Shown here piece after piece: positions 37,859 through 50,295 of a stretch of 64,000 nucleotides of DNA. Positions within the stretch are counted from its first letter, which is position 1. Each line of letters starts with the position of its first letter. Origin of the DNA: Phaseolus vulgaris. Taxonomy: Eukaryota; Streptophyta; Magnoliopsida; Fabales; Fabaceae. The notes below the pieces were generated by a model. It was given only the letters and a program-made list of their open reading frames with translations, did not search any database and was not told the DNA's origin. The DNA is taken from contig NC_023759.2 in NCBI RefSeq assembly GCF_000499845.2, positions 45,602,672-45,666,671 of the forward strand, written 5' to 3'. The translations under genes and the position numbers were made by a program.

Positions 37859-38679
37859 TTTTTTTTTATCAGCAAATAGCAATGAAATTAAATAAGACCA
37901 CTTCAGGGGTGGTCCAACCCTTATACAACAAAACAGATTTTCTCAAAGAGCCTTTCCATCTACATATCAACCAAAAGACCTCCTACTCTCTTTCCCATCT
38001 CAATCAATAATAAAAGAAACCCAAGAAACAACCTTTTACATAAAAACTAAACAGAATACATACATACCAAGGGTTCAAGACACCAATCAGAGAATGAGAA
38101 ATTAGCTGACGGTATCTTTGATGAGATCCATGACCAAACCTTAATCTGTGTTAGAGAGAAAATTTCAGTGTGATCAACCACTCCACCTTTAAATAAACAA
38201 TTATTCCTGTGCCTCCATATCTCACTAACCAACGCAATCCACAGGTTTCCCATAATAAGATTAACTGAAATAGGTGCATCCAGAATCTTAAAATGTTCAA
38301 AATGAGACCCAGGATCCATACAATCCACTGATCTTATTCCTAACCAGTTATAACAGAGATTCCAAATTAGCCAAGCAACTCTGCATTCGCAAAACAAATG
38401 ATTTGTTGTCTCCTCTGACCTCCTACACAAGCAACACAAATTACTCTCGATCTCAATTCCTCTTCTCTCTATATTAACCCTACAAGCAACCTTGTTTTCA
38501 ATCACTCTCCAAGCTGTGACTTGAGCTGAGGGAAGCGCCTTAATTTTCCAGAAAAATTTATACCTTCTTAAGTCTTCCTCACTACCTTCTCCCCTTAAAA
38601 ACCCATAAGCGGACTTAACTGAAAACTCAGTTGAATCGCTATCCTTCCAAACCCAACTATCCACTGTTTCTGTCTCCAC
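37859..38679 (-). mobile_element. 5'-truncated LINE (non-LTR retrotransposon) with target-site duplication
   Basis: 821 bp insertion, minus strand. The poly(A) tail appears as a T-run at 37859-37867. It is flanked by the identical 14 bp TGTTTCATGATCTT at 37845-37858 and 38680-38693, the hallmark of target-primed reverse transcription. It encodes the reverse transcriptase C-terminal zinc-binding (zf-RVT) region and tail, so only the 3' end of the element inserted. The exact duplication suggests a fairly recent event. Confidence 0.93.
38047..38679 (-). pseudogene. LINE reverse transcriptase C-terminal fragment (zf-RVT)
   Basis: 210 residues open without interruption up to the truncation point. 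They include WKDSDSTEFSVKSAYGFLRG, KIKALPSAQVTAWRV, then the zinc-binding block CCLCRRSEETTNHLFCECRV and WNLCYNWLGI, as in plant L1-type LINEs. It has no reverse transcriptase catalytic core or endonuclease. The apparent first Met coincides with the truncation point and is not a true start. Confidence 0.9.
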
Positions 38680-38834
38680 TGTTTCATGATCTTATTAACT
38701 GATAATCCTAAACTATTTTTATCGATAATAAATTAAATGAATAAAATAGAGTATTTGAGAGATAAATAAAAAAATCCATGTACCTAAGCATAGCACTGTT
38801 TCATGGGATACAGTACTTCACCTTCCATAATCAT

Positions 38835-39160
38835 CATATTTTTTATCATCAATAAAAAATAAATAAATGGAAATCATTTCAGATATAGTTCAACTCTTAT
38901 AGAGAAACCAACTTCTAACAAATACCACCAAACTAACTAACAAAAGTCCTACCCATTAAAATAAATCCTGAAAAAAAAAATTTCAAGAAATCATTCTCAC
39001 ACACACCAAAGGTTCCAAACACCATTTAGAGTAGAAAAACGAAGCAGAGCAAATTTTTACCGAAATCCAAGACTAAACCTTTACTTGCACTAAAACAAAC
39101 ACTTCAGACGTGTCCATCATACCCTTTTTGAATATGATAAAATTACTGCTATATAACCAT
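38835..39160 (-). mobile_element. Second, older LINE 3' fragment
   Basis: Diverged relative of the neighbouring LINE tail. The stretch GGTTCCAAACACCATTTAGA and the following ~100 bp align with 38,070-38,200 of the first copy in the same orientation. No open frame survives and no target duplication is clear. Confidence 0.6.
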
Positions 39161-42100
39161 AGTGAATGCTGATTATTCATTTTTATGGATATTTTGTCTT
39201 CCTGTGTGAAAGTTTTTACTGTGTTAATGTTGCACTAATTTGACTAATTTTAAAATGTTGTTAAATGTAAGGTTGATATTATGATTAAAATTATGAAATT
39301 AATATGTTAAAAAATTGTCAAGCCTTTAATAATGTAGGCTATAGAACATATATCATAAAGCAAAAACAAATTAATCAGATTCATTCATAACTTCACCACT
39401 TTTTTTCCAATATTATTAAAACCACATTTTATTGGGAAAAAAAATTGCAGTGCACATTTTACATCACGATTGACAAAAAAAATATTTTTTTCTTCAATAA
39501 AAATATGTATTGTGTGTTGTATATGTTTTCGTCATATTAAATTTATTATCAATTATTTTTTATCAATAATAAAATTAAATAAATTAAAATATTTAAGTGG
39601 TGTCTTTGCTTCATTTTCCTACTATATGACTGAGTCATCGCTGATAATTACTATGATGAACTTGATATGTTTGATTGGATGAGAATTTCTAAGTCTTTGA
39701 ATGGAAGAAGTTGTGTTGAATGTTGTATTTCATTATGATTGTAACATTAATCATGCAAACATTTTTCATCATGATTTGTTTTTACTTAAAATTTAGTGGA
39801 ATTATATCCATTATTATAAACTAATTGGGCTTACTTTCTCATTCTAAAACTAAGATTGTTGTTATTGTCTTTCACTTTTATAAGAAAACAAAATCAAATT
39901 GGTGGAGATATGCATAAATTAAAAAAAAAGTAACCCTTTTATATATCAAACAATTTTTACAGAAAATGTATTACCTTTTTCTTTTAATTTGAACAACTTT
40001 GAAATATTTCAAAAACTAATTGAAAAAATCTATCAAATGTTTGAGGGTTGAAATTATATATTTATGTTTGAGGGTTGAAATTATATATTTAGTTATTCAA
40101 AAAATTAATAGATAGTTAATCCAATATAACTCACACATAATATATAATAATATACATACAATAAATTTATTAACTTTTATATGATTACCTCACAATCGTA
40201 AGGTAGTTTTTAATTACTTTACTATATATAAAACTCTATGTTCACCGAATATTTTTAATCATCCCATAACTGAATATTTTATGGTTTAAATTAAAAGTTA
40301 TTTGGTGTTCACATTAATTAGTATTGCAAAATGTGTATTCTTTAATCTTACCATTATATATATACTATTATTATTATTATATATACATGTGTTTTTAATG
40401 TTACTATAATGTAATATTTTTTAAGTATATTATATTTATTGAATGTACTAAACATAACATGCATTGCATGTTATTACTGTAATATTTATGAGTATATTAT
40501 ATTTATAGAAATTATTAAATATAAGACATAAATAATATTTTAATAATATTAATTATTATAATTATTCAATACAATGTATTTTACACAATTCACAAATGTA
40601 ACTTATGCTTATTAAATATATAACTGTAAAATTAATACATATTCAATATTGTATTAAATCAATTTTAATTAATTACTAATAATTTAATAAATACATTTAA
40701 ATATATAAATACAATGACTTATTTATTATTTTCTATCCTAAATTATTAATTAAATACATTATTAATCAAATTGTGTGTAACTTTTAAATCCTATCATCCA
40801 AATAAAATTGAGTAAATTACATTAACATTAATGTTACATTCCGGTTTTTTTTTTTTTTGGTACAAACTTTTATTTGATTTTAAAAAATTATATTATTGCA
40901 TTACGTAAATAAAATTATTCAATGAATTACATTCTTTTTTTTATTTTGTGAACTTTTCCTTTATTCTAAAACATTAGATTATTACATCACACATATACTT
41001 CTTTTAAGTTTTAAAAAAAATTATACTTGTGCATCCTAGTAAAGAAGACCATTTTAAAACAAAATATAATTGAAAAAATATTAGAAAATGTCATTAATCA
41101 ATAAAATTTAATAATTTATATTTATTTTTCCTTTTTAACAATATTTTTTATTTGATATATGTATATATATTTATTACATATACATTAATATTTGTATAAA
41201 TATATTTTATTTATTCAATTTATTAAATATAACATATACGTAATGGGTATATGTGTATTTAATGCTATTAGTGTAATATGTATGTCAATATACTGCATTT
41301 TTAGAAATTAGAAATTATAGAATATATAATATTTAAATACTAATAATAATTATATTAATATAATATATTTAAGATATTTGATAAATGTAATTCTTGTTTA
41401 TTGAATATGAAACTTTCCCTGTGAATAAATACATATTAAACAAACAGTAATTAATTACTAATAATTTAATATAGAAATTTGAGATAAGAATTGCAATTAT
41501 TTATTGTTTTCTATATATCCTAAATTTTTAATTAAATAATTATTATTACTTCAATTATGTATAATTTATTACACTTTATTATTCAAATAGAAAGTAGTAT
41601 ACTGTATTATTTTTCTATTTTTGGCAATAAAAAAAATATTGGATCCATTTGTTCATTATATTTGTGCATAAATGTAAGTGTTTAATGCGTAAGATTTATA
41701 TAAACATGTTATATTTATTGAAATTTTTAAATAAAATATATTAATAATTTTAATATATGAGTTGATAATAATATTATAATGTATTATTATATAAATATAC
41801 TATTTTGTAAAATTTTCATAATAAATTATGTCTTTGTAAAAAGAAGTATATTTTTGTTTTCTCTATTTATTTTTTGCTTCTTCTCAATTTTATTTGTTTT
41901 TATTCTTTATTATTCATGTTTTTTGTTAAAAAAAATTATAAAAAAAAATATATTAGAGTATTCCACTCCAATTCAATTAATAAAGTAAGCAATTAGTATT
42001 ACTTCATAAATTAATATGAAAAGAAGTCATACCAAACGAATGACGTGTTTGTACACGTTAATGGATTCTCTCATATGCAAACTCTAAATGCACGATTTTT

Positions 42101-44200
42101 CTTAGTTGTATCACATTTTGACTGATACATAGACATGCTTCACTTTTCCAGGAGACTATTCCAAACATTATTTCTAATACATTCAAGCTTTTTACTTTCT
42201 TTTCAAGCTTGTTTAAACATCTATGAAAGTCTCTGTGATAGAGAATCATCTAGGAGACGACATATTGGGTCCTTAACAAAGTCTATGGTCGGAAAGATAA
42301 GAAGAAGTCTCAAAGAAGAAGACTCTCTTACTTTAAAGTGTAAACTACTGGATTTTTTTCTTTCTTCTTAATCTTGTATAAATTGTATAGTCATACATTC
42401 TTCTTTACATTTTTGTAAGATTTTTAGGAAAGCTTTATTTGGATCTCAATTGGACCTTGATATGAACTTGAAAGATTAATCAAATAATTCGATGAAATTT
42501 AACCAAATATTATATTAATTTGTTAATTTATAAAATAGTATATAATTTAATCAAATATAATAATTAATTTTTTTTGTCTTTAATACTAATTTTTAATTAG
42601 TGATTTTCGTATAAACCAAATTACTTGTAAGATCCTTATCTCCTTGAATATTCCAAGCTCCGGAATAGTAAATCAACTTCTTAAAAACATCAAAATTTGA
42701 TTCAAAATTGATAAACTCAAACTATAATTAATTAGCAAGGTTTTTCAGTAATTTAATTTAAAATACAAGAGCTTGTACGATTTTATTTAATCTCAAGTGG
42801 GTTTAAGATAATATGACTTTTCATACATATTTTAAAATTGATTACATAATTAAACACTATAATTCAAACCTTTTGGTGGCGGCTTCAACAGAGAAACAGG
42901 TGAATGCAGACAAATCATGTTAATTAGTTTCCTTGTATGTCTGTTTGTGTGTCTCAGAGTGAGAAAGAGTGAAGTGGACAAATACACTTACCATATGGGG
43001 TAGAAAAATTCTTACATATTTTATTTTGGATTCTTCTGGTAGTTATAATATTAAATGTGTTGATACAAAATAGAAGAAGAATTAATTTATACAAGTGGTG
43101 TTACTCTTATTATCATCATCATTATTTTTATATAAAATGTAATTTCCATGGATTCAATCATTAAAATACGAGTCTATATCACAAGTATATTACTTATATT
43201 AAATTTTATAATATCAAATTGTTGGTCCCAGTAATAATAGAATCAATCTCCTTAAATAAATTTTCAAGCTTTCAAGATTGTTTTTTGAAGTTGTATAATT
43301 TGATTGATTTGATAAAAAAAATAAAGAGAGATAAAACCAAATAGACCAAAATAATAGAAAAAAAAAAGAGAAAGAAAAACTAAAGGGACAAGGTGAAAAA
43401 ACAAATAAGACATAAAAAAGCAACTTTTTCTTAGCAATTCATTAATAAAAAAAAAAAAAACTTCTTTAGCTAACTTATTTAAATAAAATACAATAAGTTG
43501 TGTCCAAATATTTGGTACACATTATTAACATGAGTAAACTATAATTTAGGCTGGGTCATGTCATGCTAATAATATGATACATTAATTAATTACGTATATT
43601 TCAATTTCAAATAACAGAGTTGTTGGTAATACAATGCATCACACTGTGAGTGTAACTAACTAACTATATGATGATGTATATATTTTTTGTTAGAAAACAT
43701 TATAGTTTTGTTAGTTCATATGATTTCATGTTGAGTGAAAAATGTGATGGCGCATCATGTGAAGTCCCCACATCATCATCAAATTTAGTAACATTAGCTG
43801 AAAGAAAGGCGTCAACCTCAAATCATGAAATCAGCACGCATACAGTAAAATGGCTTATTACCAGGATCATTGACCTGCACAAACTTGTGAAGAGGTAACC
43901 AAATCAGAGAGGTTCCAAGTAACCATAATAAGGGTTAGTATAAATAACATAATTAGTTTGAATTGCACATGTAATGCCTAATTGCCTTGTCTTGACATAT
44001 TTGGCGCAGCAGTTTCAAATGCATATTTTCTTGATTCATACGTAAGCTTACAACAACACCCTTCTAATCTCTATTTCTGTTCCTGTTTCATGTTATCGTT
44101 GACTTCAATATAATGTTCCAAACCGCTAACCTTCACCATGACATAACCATTTCTATTATATCTCAACTCCAGAACAAGTCACTACTATTTTATACATAGG
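39161..44200. other. AT-rich gene-free stretch
   Basis: Extremely AT-rich (40,000-41,980 especially), with short ATT/TA simple runs near 40,360. No gene or intact element recognised. The final ~150 bp are the probable promoter and leader of the RING-H2 gene. Confidence 0.5.
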
Positions 44201-44716
44201 ATGAGCAGCAACAGTGCTATTAGTTCCCCTGGATTCCTTTCCTCAAGCAACATCAGTGGCTATAGTTATGGCATAGGAATCTCTGTTGGAATTCTCTTGC
44301 TCATCATAACCATCACTCTAACTTCCTACTTCTGCACCAGAACACATGTCTCATTTGCTGCAGCACCTAGGAACAGGAGACTCACCCCGAATGTTCTTCA
44401 ACCACACCACTCTATAGTTGATGTAAGTTTAGATGAAGCCACGATTCTGAGTTATCCAACTCTGCTGTACTCTGAAGCTAAGGTCCAGAAGTCTGATTCC
44501 ACTGCAACATGTTGCTCCATTTGTTTGGCAGATTACAAGGGTACTGATATGCTTCGCGTGCTACCTGATTGTGAACACCAATTCCACCTCAAGTGCATAG
44601 ATCCATGGTTGAGATTGCATCCCACTTGTCCAGTTTGTAGAACATCTCCAATTCCAACACCCCTCTCAACTCCTCTGGCTGAAGTGGTTCCATTGGCTAG
44701 CAGACAGGATTCATAG
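44201..44716 (+). CDS. ATL-type RING-H2 E3 ubiquitin ligase
   Basis: Intronless gene of 171 residues. One hydrophobic transmembrane segment spans ~22-45 (GIGISVGILLLIITITLTSY), as in the plant ATL family. A short motif, SLDEATILSYPTLLYSEA (76-93), corresponds to the ATL 'GLD' region with Ser in place of Gly. The RING-H2 finger spans 105-146, with ligands C105, C108, C124, H126, H129, C132, C143 and C146 in the canonical spacing, and the E2-contacting Trp in DPWLRLHPTCPVC. Length and motifs resemble the ATL70-73 group. ATLs are membrane-anchored ligases, often quickly induced in defence or nutrient responses; the substrate cannot be told here. Confidence 0.93.
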   Translation: MSSNSAISSPGFLSSSNISGYSYGIGISVGILLLIITITLTSYFCTRTHVSFAAAPRNRRLTPNVLQPHHSIVDVSLDEATILSYPTLLYSEAKVQKSDSTATCCSICLADYKGTDMLRVLPDCEHQFHLKCIDPWLRLHPTCPVCRTSPIPTPLSTPLAEVVPLASRQDS

Positions 44717-45261
44717 GTAGAGCAAGACCATGATTTTAACTCTCAGTCTCATTCATTCACAAATCCATCACATGGCAATTCAAATGCTAATAAAGACCCA
44801 TTTATGTATCCATACAAGATTCTTGTTTTTTCAATACTTATTCCTTCATCCTTTACTTCATTTTTTACTTGTATGTGTGTCCTTCCTTGTATACCAAAAA
44901 ATAAAGTTGTTTCAAACTATCAAAAACTGAATTATTCAATTATGCAAGTGTGTATCCATGAATCGATTTTGTTTCTCATGCGCTAGTGCAAACCTCAAAT
45001 TTATTTACCTTGACAGAATTAATAAATTGGACTCTCGTTCAAGACGTTCTTATCACTAATTTTACACAAGTTTCTTAATCTTGTTCCTTTTAGAAGGTTT
45101 CTAAGAAGAGAATATTAAAGAATACGGATACCAACTCTTATAGAAGGATCCTAATATTAATTGGATGTCTTTTCCAATTATCAGTTGTTCTTTTTTATTC
45201 ATCTCTGTTTTATTTCGTAATATGTTATCAGAATAATTTTGAGTCTATTCTAGTAAGTGTT
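44717..45261. other. RING-H2 gene 3' flank
   Basis: Probable 3' UTR followed by AT-rich spacer. No other feature is visible. Confidence 0.5.
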
Positions 45262-45470
45262 TGTTGGACTTATCAGGTCACCCGCTATCGGACCACCCAT
45301 AATATGTTATCCCACGCACGAGCTGTCACTCTCGGCGTGAGGGTGTGTTGAAAATCCCACATCGACTAGAGATTAGGACATTTCATTGTATATAAGTGAG
45401 TGCAAACATCACCCCATGAGTTGGTTTTATGGGATTGAGTTAGACTTAAAAGCCACTTTGTATCTGTTCT
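45262..45470. mobile_element. LTR/TRIM-like retrotransposon fragment
   Basis: It begins TGTTGGACTTATCAGGTC, holds TGTTGAAAATCCCACATCGA at 45346, and ends in the TGAGTTAGACTTAAAAG region. This phrase, with GC content above its surroundings, is typical of small LTR retrotransposons widespread in legumes (recalled, not searched). No partner LTR, coding region or duplication was found, so it is likely a solo LTR or remnant. Confidence 0.55.
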
Positions 45471-46561
45471 ATCTCGAAAGAAGAACAACCTTATAAAATC
45501 AATAATTTTCGTTCATTGCAAATTTACGGTTGCACCTCTCATAGTGGATATAAAGAATTAAACACAAGTGGAAAGTACTATAATATATGTTGCACATACA
45601 TTAATGTCATTATTTAGATTGAATTATATTCCTACCTTTCGTTTTTTTTTTTATAGTTTGGCTTCATATTTTCCTCTTTTTCATCATATACTAAACTCTT
45701 CAATGTTTCTTTTGGTTCTAGCCGCAAGGTGCGGGACAAATTTTTTACTTCTAGTTAAAGTTGCAAAAAATAGAAAAAAAGTTTGATTACAAAATCTATT
45801 TTATGCAAAAATAAAGAGAAAGAAGCGGAAAGTATCCAAAGTGTCTATATATTCAATTATGTTCCTTATTTAATGAATTATGTTACACAGATTTTAAAAA
45901 GATTTGTTCCGAAATGGAAAACATAATAATTAATTGTGGATGATTTTTTTTGTTTTCATAATAATAATTAACTAAAATATAATAGATACAAGTATTAATG
46001 AAAAATAAAATAATTCTATATTTTATTCCTATTCACTTTTTTTCACATGTAAATAATTTTCTTCCTTTACTTTTTCACCTCTTCACCTTTTATTAATCAT
46101 AAATATTTAGCATATATATAGTGTATCCTACCATCTTATTTTATCCATTTTCTTTTCCAGCAACTCAGCAGACCATCTAAATTGAACTAGTGGGAAGATT
46201 AAGAGAAGAAAAGTTTCAAAATATCATATTATCTTTCCACAAATTTTGGACTTCTTATAAGATTTATCCCAAATTTGTGTGTACTTTCCTAATTTTAGGT
46301 TAAACTTAATTATTATTTTCTATCTTTTTAAGTCTTGTTAACTTTTTACAATGAAGAACTGTATGATGTATCTCTCTTGATTTTAGGATCTACCTTCCTA
46401 AATTAACTCATTACTAAATGTTAATTAGATCCATTTTTGTTATTGTCTCTTTTAAACCTTGATACATGATATGTTAATCATTAACTAGAAATTTGAAAGC
46501 TTAGAAGATAAGACTATAACAACTTTCATGAAAAATTATTAGGACAAACTAGTTCACTGTA
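45471..46561. other. AT-rich spacer
   Basis: No recognisable gene or repeat. Confidence 0.5.
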
Positions 46562-46942
46562 CACTACAAGAAAATCATGAAATAGAAACCAATTTTTAGA
46601 TACCAAAATAATTAGTTACAATAGTAACTAAATCAGAGACTATTTTAAAAACTAAAAAAAAAATTGGTTTCTAAATTAGTTTATATTATTGTTAGATAAT
46701 TTCTAAATTAGTATCTAATTAGCAACCAAGGTTTTTGCTACCAAATTTAGAAACTAAATAATTGGTAGTTAAAATTTTGTTGCTAATTATATATCAATTT
46801 AGAAACTATCTAACAATAATAGAAACTAATTTAAAAACTAATTATTTTTTAGTTTCTAAAATGGTTTCTAATTTAATTACTATTATAACTAATTATTTTG
46901 GTCTCTAACAATTAATTTTTATTTCATGATTTTCTTGTAGTG
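46562..46942. mobile_element. CACTA-type MITE, complete copy
   Basis: 381 bp element with near-perfect terminal inverted repeats CACTACAAGAAAATCATGAA and TTCATGATTTTCTTGTAGTG. Flanking trinucleotides are GTA and TTA (3 bp duplication with one change). The interior is also a long inverted repeat, so transcripts would fold into a hairpin. Non-coding; needs a CACTA transposase from elsewhere. Confidence 0.88.
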
Positions 46943-47035
46943 TTAGGGTTACGGTGAACTGAAAATCTACATCACCTAAAAGCGAATTAGTAAGATAATC
47001 TACTAGTTTTTTTTTATAATTTTAACATGTTTCAT

Positions 47036-47063
47036 AATATATATATATATATATATATATATA
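47036..47063. repeat. (AT)n microsatellite
   Basis: About 14 AT dinucleotides. Confidence 0.9.
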
Positions 47064-48487
47064 ATAGTATAAAATATCTATTAAATATTTAACTAGTTAA
47101 TTAATATTTTTAATTGGAAAGATTAAAAATACTTTCACCTTTATATCTTAAATTATTTTAGTACTTTCAATAACTAAAACTTAATTGATAAATATTAATT
47201 ATTTAAGTTATAATATTATTATATTTTTATCAAATAAACATAATATAAAAAATCTAATTTTTAAATTATCTTTATATCAATTTTAGAAGAGGTACGTAGG
47301 TGGATTAGAAAGAATCATTTTTAATTCAAAACAAATTCAAATATTAAAAATGTCAACTTGACTAAAAACCTTCCATCACCCATCACTAAAAATAATAATG
47401 TCAAGTAACTGAAGAGAAAAAAAAAGGCTCACGAAAACTGGTGCCAATAATTGAAAAGTCATGTCCTAATGTTAATTCAAAGCCAAAAACAACCAAAAAA
47501 AATTCAAAGACATCTTAAAATTATGTGATCCAGGATCAAGTTCAACCTCTGCTTAATTATTTCATAATGCTCCAATAATTAGTTAACAAAACTTCAGCCA
47601 AAAAAACAAAAGTGACAGAACAAAGAAAAAACGCAATCATCCAAAGACTACGAAAAGCCAACGGCAAGAGTATAAAACTATCGCTGAACATATATTTAAC
47701 GACACGCTAAAAGCTATTTCTAGAAATTTAATGATAAGTGAAATAAAATCTATCAGATTGAAATAAAATGAAGTTGTTGAGTGATTTAGTATGTTAAATT
47801 GTAATGGTTGTGTTCCATAAAAGAATAAACGATCTAAGCCTCCAACACTCAATAACTATAAATATAAGGATTTATAGTTATTGTGTCATTTGTTTCTCTT
47901 CTTCATACACTCTTCATTATATGTAATTTACTTTATGTCTGTATCTAGTCTTAATCTTGTTATCGGTCTATTTCAATAATTAATATTACTTTTTATTTAA
48001 GGTTATTTTTTTAGAGATCTTTTGATTCGTGTTTATACATGTCTTTAAATACGGAAATCGGTACATGATAAGAAACCTATCTTGCCAATAGTATTTTTAA
48101 TACTATTATTTATTTTTATAAAAACCCTATCTTGCCCTGTTTCGATCGGTGACTTTGTGTTTGCTCATACACAAGTTTTACTAACTTTGTGATAATAATG
48201 CAAGGAGTAGTACTATAATCAATACAAAATTGACACTATTATTGTGTTGAAACAGAGCTTACTGCCATCAGAAAACTGCATTAATTATTTTGTTGGTATC
48301 GCAGTTTTGTTTCCTAATCCGGCAAGGCAGCAACAACCATATAAGCATGTTTTTTTCATATGTCAAATCTTAGTTGACGAATTCCTAGCTCATATCATTA
48401 TCTTTTTCTGCATACATCTTAAAATGCCAAAAGACTTTATAATACTCAGTTCCTTCTATTGTACCAACTTCACCAGTACACAAATCA

Positions 48488-48504
48488 TCTCTCTCTCTCT
48501 CTCT
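48488..48504. repeat. (CT)n microsatellite
   Basis: About eight CT dinucleotides. Confidence 0.9.
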
Positions 48505-50179
48505 AGTACTTGTAGAGAATAAACTGTACAAACTAAGTTGGTACTTCTTTAATTATTGGTATGTGTTAATCATTATAAGGTTTAGGTACGGTGCGATATA
48601 AGTTGTGTCCATACGAACTGATATGTGATACCATGAATGCATATGCTTTGTTTCATCAGTTTAGTAGAAACTTGTACTGCGTATAATAAATACAGCCACA
48701 AGCAATCACTAGCCTTTGCAGGAGGGATACTGGGAGCATGAAAAAGTTGGCAAACGCGTACCCTGAACTCTGCTTTCAAATTTTCAGGTGATTCAATGAT
48801 CTGACCTGAGAATGTAGGTGAGTTGCATTCATGTGCTTGATTATGAAATGTATCCAAAATGGTATACTTGTGTCTACACATCGTACAAGGGCTTAAGGGT
48901 GTGTATGTGATGCATATGGTTAGCCACGGACGTGTTTCAACATTGAACATGTTTGGTGGACAAATTATTGATTCACTTTTTTGAAATAGACATTTAATGG
49001 TTGCAGTGTCTAGTGCTTTTCTTAATTTTTGCTTGCTACAATTAATCTTTTTAGGTCTTTCCAGTGTGCCGCTTTATGTGCGTGATAACGGCATTTGATT
49101 GCGGATGGGGAAGGACTAAAATATGGTTTGGTCAGGTCATGTAAACTTCGTTTGATGGGGAGATGAAACTAACAGAGATTGACTTGGGTGTAATAAAATA
49201 GAGAAATGATGATTAAAGTTGAGAAGGGTGAAAGGTACTGCAAAGAAATTGTAAACTTAATCTCACTAAAATCATGAAAACATCTTTAAACTTGTCTACG
49301 TGAAATTTCACAATAGACATTGAGGTTAAGGCAAAACCTCAGTCATGATCGATCAGGGACCACCGATACTAGATATTGGTCATATCAATCACATTAGTCT
49401 CTCGAAAAGGTCTGTAGTCATCAATCTGTCGTTTACAATGTTACTAACTAACATGTCGGTCACTAAATTTCAATCGACAAATTTGAGAACTTACTTTATA
49501 GTCAATCTTTTTCGACTATTTGTGTCTTTTTCTCCCTGCAGTTCGCAACAAGTTACTAAAAGAACAAAATAGATGGAGTGAGTGACTACAAGATTATCTG
49601 TGAGAGTATATGTAATGAGAGTTGGTTCTATATAAGAAATTGATGTACAAGTTTTTATATAAACAGCAGTTCTTAAGAATTGTGATATTGTGGAATCTTT
49701 CAAAAGTGAGATGACAAATTTGAGGAGGGTGGTATTGCAGCATTGCATACAACTTTATTTTATCCCAAAGGTTACAGTTTGAGGACAACGCGGCTTTTAC
49801 CCGAAATATGTCGAATCATGATCATCGGCACACTTTGTCTCCTTCGCATTGGGCAAATGAATAGGTGTGGTCCAAGGGCACCACCAGTGAAATTGGTATG
49901 AAACCAACTAAATCATGTGCCACATTGAGATTGCATAAGGCTGGCATAGTTTCCCAATCAAATAGGCAAATGATTTTGGGGAATATTAGCCACTTTATGG
50001 TTTTCAATTAACAAATATCCCTCATATTCCACACCATGATTGAGGCACCAAATGGTAGGTAAAGGGTCAGTCCCACTCTAATCTGATAAAAGATGAGGAG
50101 TGGGTATGGCCTTGCCCCCACACCATCCACTGATCATTCAAAACCAAACCCAACATCGCACTGCTTTAGAATCTCCACT

Positions 50180-50189
50180 TTATATAATA
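50180..50189 (+). promoter_or_regulatory. Probable TATA box of the glutaredoxin-like gene
   Basis: TTATATAATA lies ~115 bp before the ATG at 50296, followed by a CT-rich leader (50,190-50,290). Transcription would start near 50,210-50,220. Confidence 0.6.
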
Positions 50190-50295
50190 CTCTCTTCAAA
50201 CCATAAGAGAAAACTTATCGTCAACCCCACTGTATTGCCTCAGTCATTCTCACCCTCTTCTTTTCTTCAATCTTTCAGTCTCCAACACCAATCAC

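Larger units (their letters stand above)
46943..50295. other. Spacer and upstream region of the glutaredoxin-like gene
   Basis: Contains (AT)n at 47036-47063 and (CT)n at 48488-48504. A 122-codon minus-strand open frame at 48582-48950 has no family I know. 49,000-50,100 is less AT-rich and probably includes the promoter of the next gene. No RNA gene seen. Confidence 0.45.

Noticed and set aside
42135..42371. 78-codon basic open frame
   Set aside because: No recognised family and no supporting context.
48582..48950. 122-codon minus-strand open frame
   Set aside because: No recognised domain, no promoter or splice context, and composition like its surroundings; probably chance.
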